This document shows positions 27,044 to 36,416 of a stretch of DNA of 64,000 bases, piece after piece. The notes beneath the pieces were generated by a model that saw nothing but the letters and a program-made list of their open reading frames with translations, searched no databases and was not told where the DNA came from. The DNA is taken from the NCBI GenBank assembly GCA_977017575.1, contig CDRNVI010000043.1, forward strand, positions 248,001 to 312,000, given 5' to 3'. The stretch is from Paramoeba atlantica (lineage: Eukaryota > Discosea). The translations under genes were made by a program, and so were the position numbers. Positions within the stretch are counted from its first letter, which is position 1. Each line of letters opens with the position of its first letter.

Positions 27044-27973
27044 CTAGACCACAGCAGTCCGTTTTACTCGCCGAGGTTTGGGAGGTTGTATGTCATTTGG
27101 AATATAATAGTTCTTCATGAGAAACGGATGCTTTATAATTTCCGAAAGAGTGGGTCGCTTCCGTCCATCTTTTCGCAAAAGTGCCAATATAAATTGCTTG
27201 GCATCAGCTGGTACACTTGCCGGAATTTCGTATTGCATTGATGCAATTTTGCGCATGACCGCGCGATCGCTCTCGTCCTTAAATGGAGTGCGACCCACAA
27301 GCATCTCGTAGCAAAAAATACCAATACACCACAGATCCGCAGATCCTGTGTAGGAGCCATGTTCAACGATCTCCGGTGGAAAGTATTCCGGCGTCCCGCA
27401 CATCGTTTTCCGCTCCATTGCGGGTGTGTGAACGGACCAACCAAAGTCCGCAAGCTTAATGTTGTCTTGATCATTTAGGAGGATGTTCTCCGGCTTGATG
27501 TCACGATGTATAACTCGGTGCTCGTGGAGATATTTGAGTGCCTCAGTGAGCTGGGCGACGTATTTAGCAGTCTGCGCAACACTGAAGGTTCCAACTTTTT
27601 GAAATTTGGAGTAAAGCATACCCCCGAAGCAGGGCTCAAGTATAAGATAAATATCTGTTTCAGTCCAGAAGTACCCGTAGGTGCGCAACAAGTAAGGGTG
27701 CCTGGTGTGGTATGCGATTTCTATTTCTCTCCGTAATTGGCTGTACATGCGCATTTCGACAAGTCTTTTGATGCTCATACGTTTTAACGCAACGATATAG
27801 TTACTCTTCACTTCACATGCCAGGTACACATCACCATATTGTCCGCTACCAATTTTTTGCAGTAGTTGAAAGTCGCTCTCCTGCCAGTCGTCCCGCGGAC
27901 GATCAGGAACAACAATACAGTTCTGAACCACACGGCCCGCTGAGTTATTATTTCCGTAGGTTGTAAATGACAT
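27044..27973 (-). CDS. Aurora-family mitotic kinase
   Basis: 309 residues from ATG 27973. Aurora kinases control spindle assembly, chromosome segregation and cytokinesis. The short N-terminal extension (~34 residues) is followed by the glycine loop IGSGQYGDVYLA (41-52), K64 in VALKRM, HRDIKPENILL (156-166), the diagnostic DFGWSVH (176-182), and the activation segment RKTMCGTPEYFPPEIVE with the phospho-acceptor T190. The C-terminal lobe ends ...HPFLMKNYYIP plus a Pro/Lys tail. The length fits a single Aurora of the B/C-like compact kind; many protists have one. Confidence 0.93.
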   Translation of the reverse strand: MSFTTYGNNNSAGRVVQNCIVVPDRPRDDWQESDFQLLQKIGSGQYGDVYLACEVKSNYIVALKRMSIKRLVEMRMYSQLRREIEIAYHTRHPYLLRTYGYFWTETDIYLILEPCFGGMLYSKFQKVGTFSVAQTAKYVAQLTEALKYLHEHRVIHRDIKPENILLNDQDNIKLADFGWSVHTPAMERKTMCGTPEYFPPEIVEHGSYTGSADLWCIGIFCYEMLVGRTPFKDESDRAVMRKIASMQYEIPASVPADAKQFILALLRKDGRKRPTLSEIIKHPFLMKNYYIPNDIQPPKPRRVKRTAVV

Positions 27974-28210
27974 GCTCTTTGGAACAGAATAAATTTCTTA
28001 CGCGAAATCAATGTTTTATTAGAATTGTTTTGTTCGTCACTCCCCTATTTTCAACTTAACCCCATATTTTCATTAGGTTTCATTAGAACTTTGGTTCTAA
28101 TATTAAGAAACAGGCTCATTTGGTATACTATTGACTCAGTCAATTCGACTGTTGAAAGGATAACCTTGTAACTTTAGTTTACAGAGAAGAATTGTCCTGA
28201 GCTTCACACA

Positions 28211-28780
28211 TTATTTACAGTTCAAAAGTAAGAAGCTAGTCAGAAAGGCGCCACAAGTAGTCAAACATATCGTTGAGTATGTTACCCAGAGAAAGTCTTC
28301 TCGACGCCCTGTTGGGATTTCTGTTATTATTGTATTGTTCGGCTGCCTCACTCCTACTTGTTTTACTCCCACGTAGGCCTGAAAGTTAGGTGAAATATAC
28401 CTTGTTGCTGAATGTGCAGAGGTATCTGGATCAGCGTAACGAAAATGAATGGGAAGACTGACATCAAAAGTACCGTTTGTATTACATAACGGCATTATAC
28501 GAACCTCATACAATTGTGTTGCTTCATTTTCAGACCGCTCGATGTCTATCGGAGTATTAGCCTCGATCGCACTTGCTTCAATACCTCCCTCACTAGTATC
28601 AATATAAAATTGTCTGGATAAAGGCATTATCAGCGAAAGTGAGTTACACGACTTGTATAAGTAATGTGAGGTCGCACAAGCATTTCTATTCGCAGAAGCA
28701 TTCAAATCTCCGTGAATGCGAAGCTGGCGATGAAAACCGATGCCTATTAAACTCCAGGCGATTGCCACGATTATACTCAT
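28211..28780 (-). CDS. Probable PIG-X/PBN1 subunit of GPI mannosyltransferase I
   Basis: 189 residues from ATG 28780. A hydrophobic N-terminal signal segment (IIVAIAWSLIGIGF) is followed by a lumenal domain with the family hallmark FDVSLPIHFRYADPD and SPNFQAYVG, then the C-terminal pattern EIPTGRREDFLWV leading into one membrane span (TICLTTCGAFLTSFLLL). PIG-X stabilises the PIG-M mannosyltransferase that adds the first mannose to GPI anchors in the ER. The family is weakly conserved, so this rests on the LPIHFRY motif plus topology. Confidence 0.6.
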   Translation of the reverse strand: MSIIVAIAWSLIGIGFHRQLRIHGDLNASANRNACATSHYLYKSCNSLSLIMPLSRQFYIDTSEGGIEASAIEANTPIDIERSENEATQLYEVRIMPLCNTNGTFDVSLPIHFRYADPDTSAHSATRYISPNFQAYVGVKQVGVRQPNNTIITEIPTGRREDFLWVTYSTICLTTCGAFLTSFLLLNCK

Positions 28781-28992
28781 AAAAGGGCCGTCTTAAAACA
28801 CGTATTGATTTGCAAAAGCTACACTAACTGGACTTTGTACTCACTTTATAAAAAATAATGGGTCTCCTAAGGCTCACATAATACACATGTTGTCAAACAG
28901 AATGAGAGTAAGGCTATAGATAGGAATCCGTTCAAGCAAAAATATGCATAGAAATAGAGAACACTAGTCACACATCTAAATCCGACTATCCA

Positions 28993-29649
28993 TTAGCCAT
29001 TCTCTTCTACATCCCACCTGACCAAGTCAACAAAAATATCTCTATGGGCGTGACGATGTTTTCGATACGATGCTGGGAGATCGTAACGCATTTCCGCAAG
29101 GAGGGTAGAAGTGATTTTACGCGTAGAAGTTGAACAACGTTCTGCCCATCGAGGAAAAAATTCCCTAGTTGATTTAAGATGCAGTGAATACACTCGTGGT
29201 GCTACACAGAGGGCTTCACTGACGAATAGCGTGTCTGCATGAGAACGCGACTTCGTGCCAAACGGAGGATTCATGATAGCTATATCGAAAGAAGAATGAA
29301 AGCACCGAGCAACTGAACCGGGACGAACTTCATGTTTTATACCAGAAAATATTGAGCGCATTCCAATATCGTCCATGACGTTCTGCGCATGAGCCAGACT
29401 GCACTTGTCCACATCAACTCCGACAACTGAGGCAGCTCCGAGCAAAGCGGATGCACAAGAAAGTGTCCCAGTACCGCATCCCAGATCTAAGATATGCAAC
29501 CCTTCAAGCGACTGGTCTTCTTGTAGGCTCCATAGGCATCGAGCTGCAATATCCGGGGGTGTGAGATACTGTTCCAGTGTTATATCGGGGGATGAGAACT
29601 GGAAGTCTAACTCTCGAAGTGTGGCTTCAAGTTCCCACACACGGTACAT
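28993..29649 (-). CDS. METTL5: METTL5-type 18S rRNA m6A methyltransferase
   Basis: 218 residues, close to the human enzyme (209). It methylates one adenosine of 18S rRNA together with TRMT112. Seen in order: EQYLTPPDIAARCLW, the SAM motif HILDLGCGTGTLSCASALLGA, VVGVDVDKCSLAHAQ, the catalytic NPPFGTK, YSLHLKSTREFF, and AEMRYDLPASYRKHRH with a closing VDLVRW. ATG 29649 gives the standard N terminus (MYRVWELEATLRELD). It sits among other RNA and ribosome biogenesis genes of the window but not beside them. Confidence 0.95.
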   Translation of the reverse strand: MYRVWELEATLRELDFQFSSPDITLEQYLTPPDIAARCLWSLQEDQSLEGLHILDLGCGTGTLSCASALLGAASVVGVDVDKCSLAHAQNVMDDIGMRSIFSGIKHEVRPGSVARCFHSSFDIAIMNPPFGTKSRSHADTLFVSEALCVAPRVYSLHLKSTREFFPRWAERCSTSTRKITSTLLAEMRYDLPASYRKHRHAHRDIFVDLVRWDVEENG

Positions 29650-29916
29650 TATCTCCTCGTATAAGTCAGTCTTGTCATTCAGTATTGTAGATAATAATGG
29701 ACCTCCTTTGCTTTAAAGCTAAAGTCAAAAGTATGTGTTCTTTAAGCACTTCTCACATTTGTGTATTGTATCACTTATAAGGGACTTTCAACGCGCATAC
29801 ATTCTAAAAATTTAGTTTTCCATTTTATTAGTAAACATCTCGATCAACCGTGTGATAAACACGTTCGCCATCCTACTCTTGATTCTAAACTACATCCAAT
29901 CCGCTCCGCCCCTTCC

Positions 29917-31017
29917 TCACCGCAGAACCGACTCCCCATGATGCGTCACACTTGCCGGTCGGTCCAAACCAAGGCCCCAATGAAGATCAGGCTCGTTGGT
30001 GCGGTAACTCGGCAACCTCGGGGTGAGGTCCCGTCGGTCAAGCATCTCCCCCTCCTCCCCCCTCCCGGGGGTCATCTCCACCACCAGCTCCGGGGGGGCC
30101 TCCACGGCATGGGAACACCTCCCCTCGACCCCGGGCGTCATGTGGGCAATCCCACGGGTCTCCCAGGGCGCCACACGCCACCGGGCCCACACCTCCCGTG
30201 TGAGGATACACACAAACACCACCACGCAGAACCCCGAGATCAGGTGCGCACTCACCAGTGCGGGGATCAAACACCGGTGGTGGTAACCCATCGAGGGGAG
30301 CAGGCGGGCCCATATCACCCACAGCAGAAACCCCGGGAGCAGCAGCCGGAAGACGATCCAGGTAAGGTAGGTGAGGTAGAAACAGGCCACATAGGGCCAC
30401 GTCTCGGCACGCCCTGTGCGCTCCAGCAGCACTTGACAGTTCAGGAAGAGCACCGGGAGCTCGACAAGGAGGAAGTTGGAGACGACAAAGGACCCGGCGC
30501 CGCATTGGGGGTTGAAGATGTGGACACAGAACGGGATGAGGGCCAGGATGTGGTGAACGACAAACACAAGCCACATCGGGACACGGTAAAGGATGATGAT
30601 CGCGAGGTCGAGGAGGAAATAGGCCGTGGAGAACGCGACCAGGGCGTGCAGGGGAACGAGGTCGGACGTGCTGAGGGGCTCATAGTCGGATTTCCACTGG
30701 ATCGTGGTTGTGGTTGCGATGAATCCAGGTACAACGACGAGGGCGTGCAGGGAGCTGTTGATGCGGCTACACCAATCCGCTTTGTAGCTCAAAGTGAATT
30801 TTGAGAAATAGGAGGAACCGTAGCGTGCGGTGATGTACCAAGAAATGTAAAAAAGGAAAAGGAATGCGATTAGAGAACCTCCAAGTACAATAGCGTTGAA
30901 CGTGATGCTGGGACTGTGACATCCAGGTGAGAGTGAGGCGTCGCACCGCTCGCTATCGTTGAGAAGCACCTGTGGGATAAACACACAAAGATATACGAAC
31001 GAAAAAGCGAGTTTCAT
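29917..31017 (-). CDS. TLC-domain (TRAM-LAG1-CLN8) membrane protein
   Basis: 366 residues with a probable signal/first span (LAFSFVYLCVFIPQVLL) and about six further membrane helices. The TLC signature lies in DLAIIILYRVPMWLVFVVHHILALIPF, with paired His in the VHH motif as in TMEM56/TLCD proteins. The C-terminal ~90 residues after the last helix are cytosolic and Pro/Glu/Arg-rich. Members include ceramide synthases and lipid-handling TLCD proteins; the ceramide-synthase Lag motif is not obvious, so a TLCD4/TMEM56-like role is more likely. The 3' half (about 30000-30500) is far richer in GC than the 5' half. Confidence 0.7.
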   Translation of the reverse strand: MKLAFSFVYLCVFIPQVLLNDSERCDASLSPGCHSPSITFNAIVLGGSLIAFLFLFYISWYITARYGSSYFSKFTLSYKADWCSRINSSLHALVVVPGFIATTTTIQWKSDYEPLSTSDLVPLHALVAFSTAYFLLDLAIIILYRVPMWLVFVVHHILALIPFCVHIFNPQCGAGSFVVSNFLLVELPVLFLNCQVLLERTGRAETWPYVACFYLTYLTWIVFRLLLPGFLLWVIWARLLPSMGYHHRCLIPALVSAHLISGFCVVVFVCILTREVWARWRVAPWETRGIAHMTPGVEGRCSHAVEAPPELVVEMTPGRGEEGEMLDRRDLTPRLPSYRTNEPDLHWGLGLDRPASVTHHGESVLR

Positions 31018-31411
31018 GCCTCGAATATTCCGTAAGGAGATTTTACTGTCTTGGGACGCACATCATTCCACTCATCACGGACAAATCGAAGGAAAACAAG
31101 GAAAGGATAACTACTTAAAATAACCGTATGTACTCGTGCCAGTTTGTTCAGAAAACTTAATAATGCTTGAGTATAATGTCCCCGTCCCAACTATTTATTA
31201 ATAGTGTATAGGAAAGTACAGTGCAAGCAAAATGAAGCGTCTAGATGCCTTCGCCTGTTCGTTTTCGACCGATTTTCATCGATATGTCACAAAGAACGAT
31301 AAGCAAGATGTAAAATTATATACATACCGTCGCATCAATGCGATTAGAATAATCAGCGCTAGCCATGCGCGACGTTACAGTAACGATTGTCTGCGTCAGA
31401 ATCAATAGATG
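31018..31411. other. Intergenic, 394 bp
   Basis: Spacer upstream of the TLC gene. Nothing recognisable. Confidence 0.6.
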
Positions 31412-33280
31412 CTAAAGAATAGCGCTCGGATACGTTTTTCCAAGTGCATCCTTGCCACTCGCATAATCAGTATCGATTGCCCATGGAATGTCCCTTGAGC
31501 TACCTGTACAGCTATTTTGATAGGGCAAAGGTGGCAGTTCGTACGGTAAGCACACACAAAAGTAGTGTGCTTTTTTGATTGTCTTATCCTCATGGCTTCG
31601 ACTTGAAAGAGGAGAATCTTCAGATGTACGTGTATTTGCATGCGTGCCGACGCTAGAATTTGAGAACGTGTAGTGATACGAACAGTTCAATATATCGAGA
31701 GACGACGCTGAACAGTGGTGGGAACATGATTTAGGTAATTGCAATGGAAATTGCGGCGTGCAGCTAAAACAATCCCAATGTGAAAGAGTATGTTCTAGCC
31801 TGTGCGGTGTAAAAAGGACACCGAGTTCGTATGATCGAATACACAGTTGTGATGCATTGAGTTGCTCTTGCCCCCACGCAGCTTTCGAAAGATTAGCGCT
31901 AGTGAGCAAAACATAGTGCAGACGCACCGTTGTGGTATCTATGCGGCCAACACCCTGTCCTGTATTGTCTTTTGCAGAATGACTTAGGTTTTCGTACACA
32001 CAATAGGACTTTATATGCGGCATTGCTCTACATCGAATTTTATACGGACATACTGTATGCATGCCGGCGCATTGCCTTTCATCTTTGCTTCTTTTCGTTG
32101 TTCCATCGGATAAACCGGAATCAGACCACCTGGACATCATGGAAGACATGAATAATTTGTGATTTTTTTGTGGCACTGGAAGAGATCCACCCGCACGCCA
32201 TCCCTCGATGGAGTTCGCAACTTCCTTTACCGTTGGAAAGATAAGTTTCATGTGACTGAGGGAGGGAGAAATTCCAAATTTCTGTCCAAAATTCATCAAC
32301 CATTTTTCATCCATGGAGCCTAAACTTGAAAATTGGCATGATAAAGTGCGCGGCGGAGCTTTTGCGCCAGTGTCAAATTTCAAAGATTTTTCGTCTTGTT
32401 GCAAAATATGTTTCAAGCGCCATTGTCCCCATTCGCCCAGGGGTTCCGTATTCTGTCGCGTAATAGATCCTTTCGCAGACTCTGTTACTGCTACGGATAC
32501 CTTTCTTCGGTGATGCTTATGATAACCAGGAACTGAAGCAATTATATCTGCAGTTGCAAAGCGAAAGTCGTGTGCCATAATTCGACTTACGTTCCACCCG
32601 CCAATAAAAGAAAAGTATTCGTAAAGATCATGACCAAAGTCTCGCAGATTGTTAACGTCACAGGAGCCCTTATAGGCCTCTGTGAGCTTTGGAAAATCTT
32701 GCACCCAAATGCCTTGAGATTTTCCGTCCCAGTCGCTGCTCACGTAGTTAGCTGTATGTATGCAAACTCTCATTCCGCGCTGATTGAAGCATAAAACACT
32801 TTTCGTGTGATGCGTGCCATATGAAATAGGCAATGACGGAGCAACAATACGCACGTTTTCATATTTTGTCGCAGATTTCGGCAAGACAATGCAATGCGTC
32901 TCAATTCCTCTGTTCCCTGATAGAGAATCTCGAGATGTCGTACATCGCTTTCTAGCCTCGGAATAACAATCTCCCGTAATTACAACTATTTCCGGGACAC
33001 AGGAGAAACAAGGATCACTGACTGTTTCCAGCCAATCTAAGTCTGTCATGTAGTTACTGAAAACTATAAGACCCCAATCAGGTAAGCCGGGTTTGTTGCA
33101 ACCCAAAATATCACGCAAGTGCAGCGTGTCTTCATTGGGATCACATAATACATCAGATTTTCTGATGTTGGAAGCATTCACATCTACAGTTTTTGTTCGC
33201 TTCTCTCCGTAAAGATGTTCGAAGGACTCAATGAAATTGTACCATAATGGAATGGGGCGACATTCAGAGTGATGGTTCAT
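31412..33280 (-). CDS. TDP1: Tyrosyl-DNA phosphodiesterase 1
   Basis: 622 residues from ATG 33280. TDP1 removes topoisomerase I peptides and other 3' blocking groups from DNA. First HKN motif: YGTHHTKSVLCF (H158, K160) with VCIHTANYVSSDW and QGIWVQDFP. Second: MPHIKSYCVY with VLLTSANLSKAAWG. The chain ends with FCVCLPYELPPLPY and IPWAIDTDY, as in the human enzyme. An insertion of ~60 residues rich in Ser/His/Cys (CSHHCSASS region) precedes the final strand. The long N-terminal regulatory tail of animal TDP1 is absent. The start lies only 33 bp from the stop of the upstream gene. Confidence 0.92.
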   Translation of the reverse strand: MNHHSECRPIPLWYNFIESFEHLYGEKRTKTVDVNASNIRKSDVLCDPNEDTLHLRDILGCNKPGLPDWGLIVFSNYMTDLDWLETVSDPCFSCVPEIVVITGDCYSEARKRCTTSRDSLSGNRGIETHCIVLPKSATKYENVRIVAPSLPISYGTHHTKSVLCFNQRGMRVCIHTANYVSSDWDGKSQGIWVQDFPKLTEAYKGSCDVNNLRDFGHDLYEYFSFIGGWNVSRIMAHDFRFATADIIASVPGYHKHHRRKVSVAVTESAKGSITRQNTEPLGEWGQWRLKHILQQDEKSLKFDTGAKAPPRTLSCQFSSLGSMDEKWLMNFGQKFGISPSLSHMKLIFPTVKEVANSIEGWRAGGSLPVPQKNHKLFMSSMMSRWSDSGLSDGTTKRSKDERQCAGMHTVCPYKIRCRAMPHIKSYCVYENLSHSAKDNTGQGVGRIDTTTVRLHYVLLTSANLSKAAWGQEQLNASQLCIRSYELGVLFTPHRLEHTLSHWDCFSCTPQFPLQLPKSCSHHCSASSLDILNCSYHYTFSNSSVGTHANTRTSEDSPLSSRSHEDKTIKKAHYFCVCLPYELPPLPYQNSCTGSSRDIPWAIDTDYASGKDALGKTYPSAIL

Positions 33281-33313
33281 GCACCAATACAAGTTAATAA
33301 CGAAATGCTGTTT

Positions 33314-34258
33314 TTAAAAGGAAAAATATATATAACTTATTCGTCGCATTGATTTCTTGTCTCTTATTACATCTGAAATCAATTTTGTAGCCGCGAATTG
33401 TACAGGATGCGTGTATCCGCTTACCATAAAAATCAAGGCATCGGCACGACGTGCTAAAAAAAAGTATGCTATTGCAAGGGTGAAAAGTATGTAACCAATC
33501 ACTAACCACACCTTACGTGGCAATCCAAAGTAAAAGACATCCAACTGTGCGGTGTATCGAGTAATATAATAATCGGAAGAATTTCCTGGACCGAATCCTG
33601 CCCAAGGAGGGTCTAAATAACCAGCACGTAGCACTTGCGGAAAAAGAGGGACAGCGCCAATGCCGGAAAGAATGATCCCAATAAAGAGAACGGGTGTGCC
33701 TTGAAAACCGTTCAAATCCTGGAGATGAACTTCGCAGTGCTTCATTAAAGAAGAAGTGCCGTTGCTTCCTTGGCAAACATCTTCAAAAATTGCGTCACCA
33801 TAAAGCGCAGTTCCGTAAACAACGTCAAGAACCGCGGGATTGGAAGCACGATAGGAGAGTACAAGTTGTAGGGTCATCTCTTCACTGGCTTGCGGTACTG
33901 CATACCAGCGCTCGTTCGGGAATGGTAGCGCTAGTAACCTACATGTATTTTCCATGTTCCCCCGACCTGCATCCTTGGTCCATAGTCGGCCTTCATTCAA
34001 AGAATTCCGGTCTATGGCCACCTCTTGACTCCACACGGGAGCGTCCAGTGAGAGAATCGTAAGTGGTCGGGAAAGGGCGCGCTGCAGTTGTTCACGTGAC
34101 AAGGGTTGATAAGGTGACGTGATCCAGTGTTGGTGAACATCCGAGCGAACAAAAGGAAAAAGCTGCAGAAAAAATACAAGAAAGAACCCTGTTCTCAGTT
34201 GTGTTAGGAATGGGGTACCAAGGTAGAGTTCAGAGCGGTTCATTTTGGTCAACAGCAT
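33314..34258 (-). CDS. Type I membrane glycoprotein of unknown function, 314 aa
   Basis: Not recognised. From ATG 34258 (or 34243) there is a cleavable signal (FFLVFFLQLFPFVRS), a lumenal domain of ~215 residues with at least two N-glycosylation sites (NGTSS, NSSD) and four cysteines, a membrane span near residues 262-280 (VWLVIGYILFTLAIAYFFLA) and a basic cytosolic tail. The aromatic segment DVFYFGLPRKVW just before the span looks conserved. The layout fits an ER or secretory-pathway component. Its 3' end is 33 bp from the TDP1 start codon, so the two transcripts must be very closely packed. Confidence 0.5.
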   Translation of the reverse strand: MLLTKMNRSELYLGTPFLTQLRTGFFLVFFLQLFPFVRSDVHQHWITSPYQPLSREQLQRALSRPLTILSLDAPVWSQEVAIDRNSLNEGRLWTKDAGRGNMENTCRLLALPFPNERWYAVPQASEEMTLQLVLSYRASNPAVLDVVYGTALYGDAIFEDVCQGSNGTSSLMKHCEVHLQDLNGFQGTPVLFIGIILSGIGAVPLFPQVLRAGYLDPPWAGFGPGNSSDYYITRYTAQLDVFYFGLPRKVWLVIGYILFTLAIAYFFLARRADALIFMVSGYTHPVQFAATKLISDVIRDKKSMRRISYIYFSF

Positions 34259-34633
34259 AAATAAGTTGCACAGACATGCATGTATAGTGATAGAAAATAA
34301 GCATTCATGTATTAAGCAAAAAATAGTAGCGACGCATCCATGAGGGTATGGGTGAGATTAAAATCTACATGTAATTTAATTGTACTGTGAACGTCACTTG
34401 TATCGTTTGCGAAGACATTGTTTAATTAAAAGGAACCTATTGAAAACGTGTCTAAAGTATTTTTCCGGCGTCTCATATATCGTAACGTACTACATTTCGC
34501 TATTCAAAATATGTACAAGGAACCCTGCCCAAAATTGTAAGCTTTCATTGCATAATGTTTTCAATTCACATCGAAAACAAGTCAACCAAATAAACAAGCA
34601 ATTCAAAAAATATCGATTTTTTTTCATAATTGT
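34259..34633. other. Intergenic, 375 bp
   Basis: AT-rich spacer. I see no gene or repeat. Confidence 0.6.
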
Positions 34634-35215
34634 CTAAACAAAACCTTTCGTGGGCTCCTTTGAAAAATCATTCATATCTGAATCAAATTCCCGATTCTCT
34701 TCATCAAAATCACTTTCAGCAACATCCTCCTCACCCACTTCATCTTCCTCCACGTCTCCCCTCTCCCCTCCCTCTTCCGCGTTCCGTATCTCCTCCATCC
34801 GTTTCGACAAACTCTCCACGCCCCCTTTGTTTACGAAACCACGAAGCCCCGCGAGGGCACCCGCCCCGACCATCCCCAACGGCCCCCCTGCCACAAACCC
34901 CGCCGCGGCCCCTTTCACCGCCTCATTCGCGGCATGGTGCGCGCTCTTATCTGTGAGCACCGCGTGGCCGAACCGTTTGAGATGTTTCACTACCCCCTCC
35001 ATGGGATCCTCCAAGGCGGAGGAGCTCTCCTCATCCTCATCGTCCTCCTCCTCATGCTCTTCCTCATCGTCCCACACGTTACCGGCAGAGGACTTGGATT
35101 TCGTGGCTGAATACTTTTCTAGGCTTTGGACTTCTCTTGGATTGCGTTCTGTGCGAGCGGTGACACCCAGGAGAACGATGAAGAGGAAGAGAAGGAGTGT
35201 GAGCGAATGTCGCAT
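34634..35215 (-). CDS. Secreted acidic protein with glycine-zipper segment, 193 aa
   Basis: Not recognised. The ATG at 35215 gives a clean signal peptide (MRHSLTLLLFLFIVLLGVTA). It is followed by a highly acidic stretch (EEEHEEEDDEDEESSS), a helical part, then a Gly/Ala-rich segment (GAAAGFVAGGPLGMVGAGAL, about residues 127-146) with GxxxG spacing typical of glycine zippers that insert in or associate with membranes. A second acidic tail ends the protein. The open frame upstream of 35215 is Ser/Phe/Leu-rich and not protein-like. It resembles no family I know; secretion or vacuolar localisation is an inference. Confidence 0.5.
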   Translation of the reverse strand: MRHSLTLLLFLFIVLLGVTARTERNPREVQSLEKYSATKSKSSAGNVWDDEEEHEEEDDEDEESSSALEDPMEGVVKHLKRFGHAVLTDKSAHHAANEAVKGAAAGFVAGGPLGMVGAGALAGLRGFVNKGGVESLSKRMEEIRNAEEGGERGDVEEDEVGEEDVAESDFDEENREFDSDMNDFSKEPTKGFV

Positions 35216-35635
35216 GAGATCGGACGGGGGGTACCGGTAGGGAAGGGTGGTGTTGCGAAGCAGAAGGGAGGGTAGAAAGTAGAAAATAGGAAAAAAAAGA
35301 GCGGCTAGGGTAGAAATAAGAGTCATCGAGTAGGTATACAACGGAACACGAAAAGTAAACGAGAGGTTGAAGGAAAACAGGATAAAATAACGTGGCGTGC
35401 TTTGTAATGTTGACGTGTTGGATAAAAAAGGTTGAATATGCGCGTGACTATGAGATATACACTTAACACAGTAAATTCTCATTAGATAACAATCCTTTAC
35501 ATATAGAAATTACATGAGAAGTTCACATACGTATGATAAATGCTCTTGACATTATTTTACAGTGGAAGGAATCTTTTTTGCAAGACAAAAATCTTCTCAG
35601 AATACTAAGTATCGAGCAAGTAATACTTGCTCGAG
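35216..35635. other. Intergenic, 420 bp
   Basis: Upstream region of the secreted acidic protein gene. It contains a short inverted repeat near 35608-35634 (gagcaagta / tacttgctc). No gene. Confidence 0.55.
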
Positions 35636-36277
35636 CTAAGCTGAATCGATGGAGAAAATATTTAGTACAGTATCAGGTATTTTAATCCCTTTGTTGCGCA
35701 ATAATTTAGGAGCAATATCGGCGAGAAACCAGTATACATGACCGATGATAATACCGAGAAATTCATCTCGAATCGGTTGATTCATCACTAGTGATAGTAG
35801 CAAGAACACGTAAGGGATGTATGGCGCCGCTACAGGAAATAGTCCCAACACGTGAAGCTGTTCGTATGGATGACGTCGACACCAGACATACAGAACATAC
35901 AATAACATTGGAGAGCTGAGAAAGAAAATGTTGAGAAAATATGCTGCGGTGAGCATTAAGATGGCCCCGAAAAGCAGCATGCAAATGAAACCAACAGTCC
36001 GATTTCGATAGTAGTGTTCCTCTAAGCGACAAAAATACATGTACAAGAAGTGCATGTGAAAAAAGAAGTTTAGTCCGAACCCTTCGAAGAATGTAAAGGT
36101 AGTTACCAAGCGCCAATACTCGTTTCGCGCAAAAACCTGTGCAAAATTTAAGTACAGCGAAAGTGGAGTAACAAAACGAAATGTAATCGCTGCGGCAGTG
36201 AGGCAACATGCTGTTACGTAAGTTCGAGTCACGACGGGCATATCGTAGTACCATGTATCCAACTGCACGTCGGCCAT
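35636..36277 (-). CDS. Derlin (ER-associated degradation)
   Basis: 213 residues from ATG 36277. Derlins are rhomboid-fold pseudoproteases of the ERAD retrotranslocation channel. Conserved features: N-terminal DTWYYDMPVVTRTY, the loop NEYWRLVTTFTFF with GFGLNFFFHMHFLYMYFCRLEEHYYRNR, and the six-span hydrophobic pattern with HVYWFLADIAPKL near the C terminus. The rhomboid catalytic Ser/His pair is absent, as expected. The frame extends 59 codons upstream, but that part is not Derlin-like and MADVQLD is the usual type of start. Other ER genes here (p24, SERCA, PIG-X) are not adjacent. Confidence 0.9.
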   Translation of the reverse strand: MADVQLDTWYYDMPVVTRTYVTACCLTAAAITFRFVTPLSLYLNFAQVFARNEYWRLVTTFTFFEGFGLNFFFHMHFLYMYFCRLEEHYYRNRTVGFICMLLFGAILMLTAAYFLNIFFLSSPMLLYVLYVWCRRHPYEQLHVLGLFPVAAPYIPYVFLLLSLVMNQPIRDEFLGIIIGHVYWFLADIAPKLLRNKGIKIPDTVLNIFSIDSA

Positions 36278-36416
36278 GTAGATATAGAATAATAAAGGAG
36301 AAGAGTGTGAATATTTCGAACACATGTGAGTACTTTTTAGTGAAGTTAAATAAGCGCCTTGTGCTAAATGATGACTTTCTTTTCTCAACATCGCTGACGG
36401 ATTCATAAAACCAAAA

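Noticed and set aside
29761-30804. 347-codon plus-strand ORF
   Set aside because: Antisense of the GC-rich TLC-domain gene; His/Pro/Gly-rich translation typical of a shadow frame.
35216-35482. Upstream in-frame extension of the secreted acidic protein
   Set aside because: It begins with ATG but would bury a textbook signal peptide; the extension is Ser/Phe-rich and intergenic-like.
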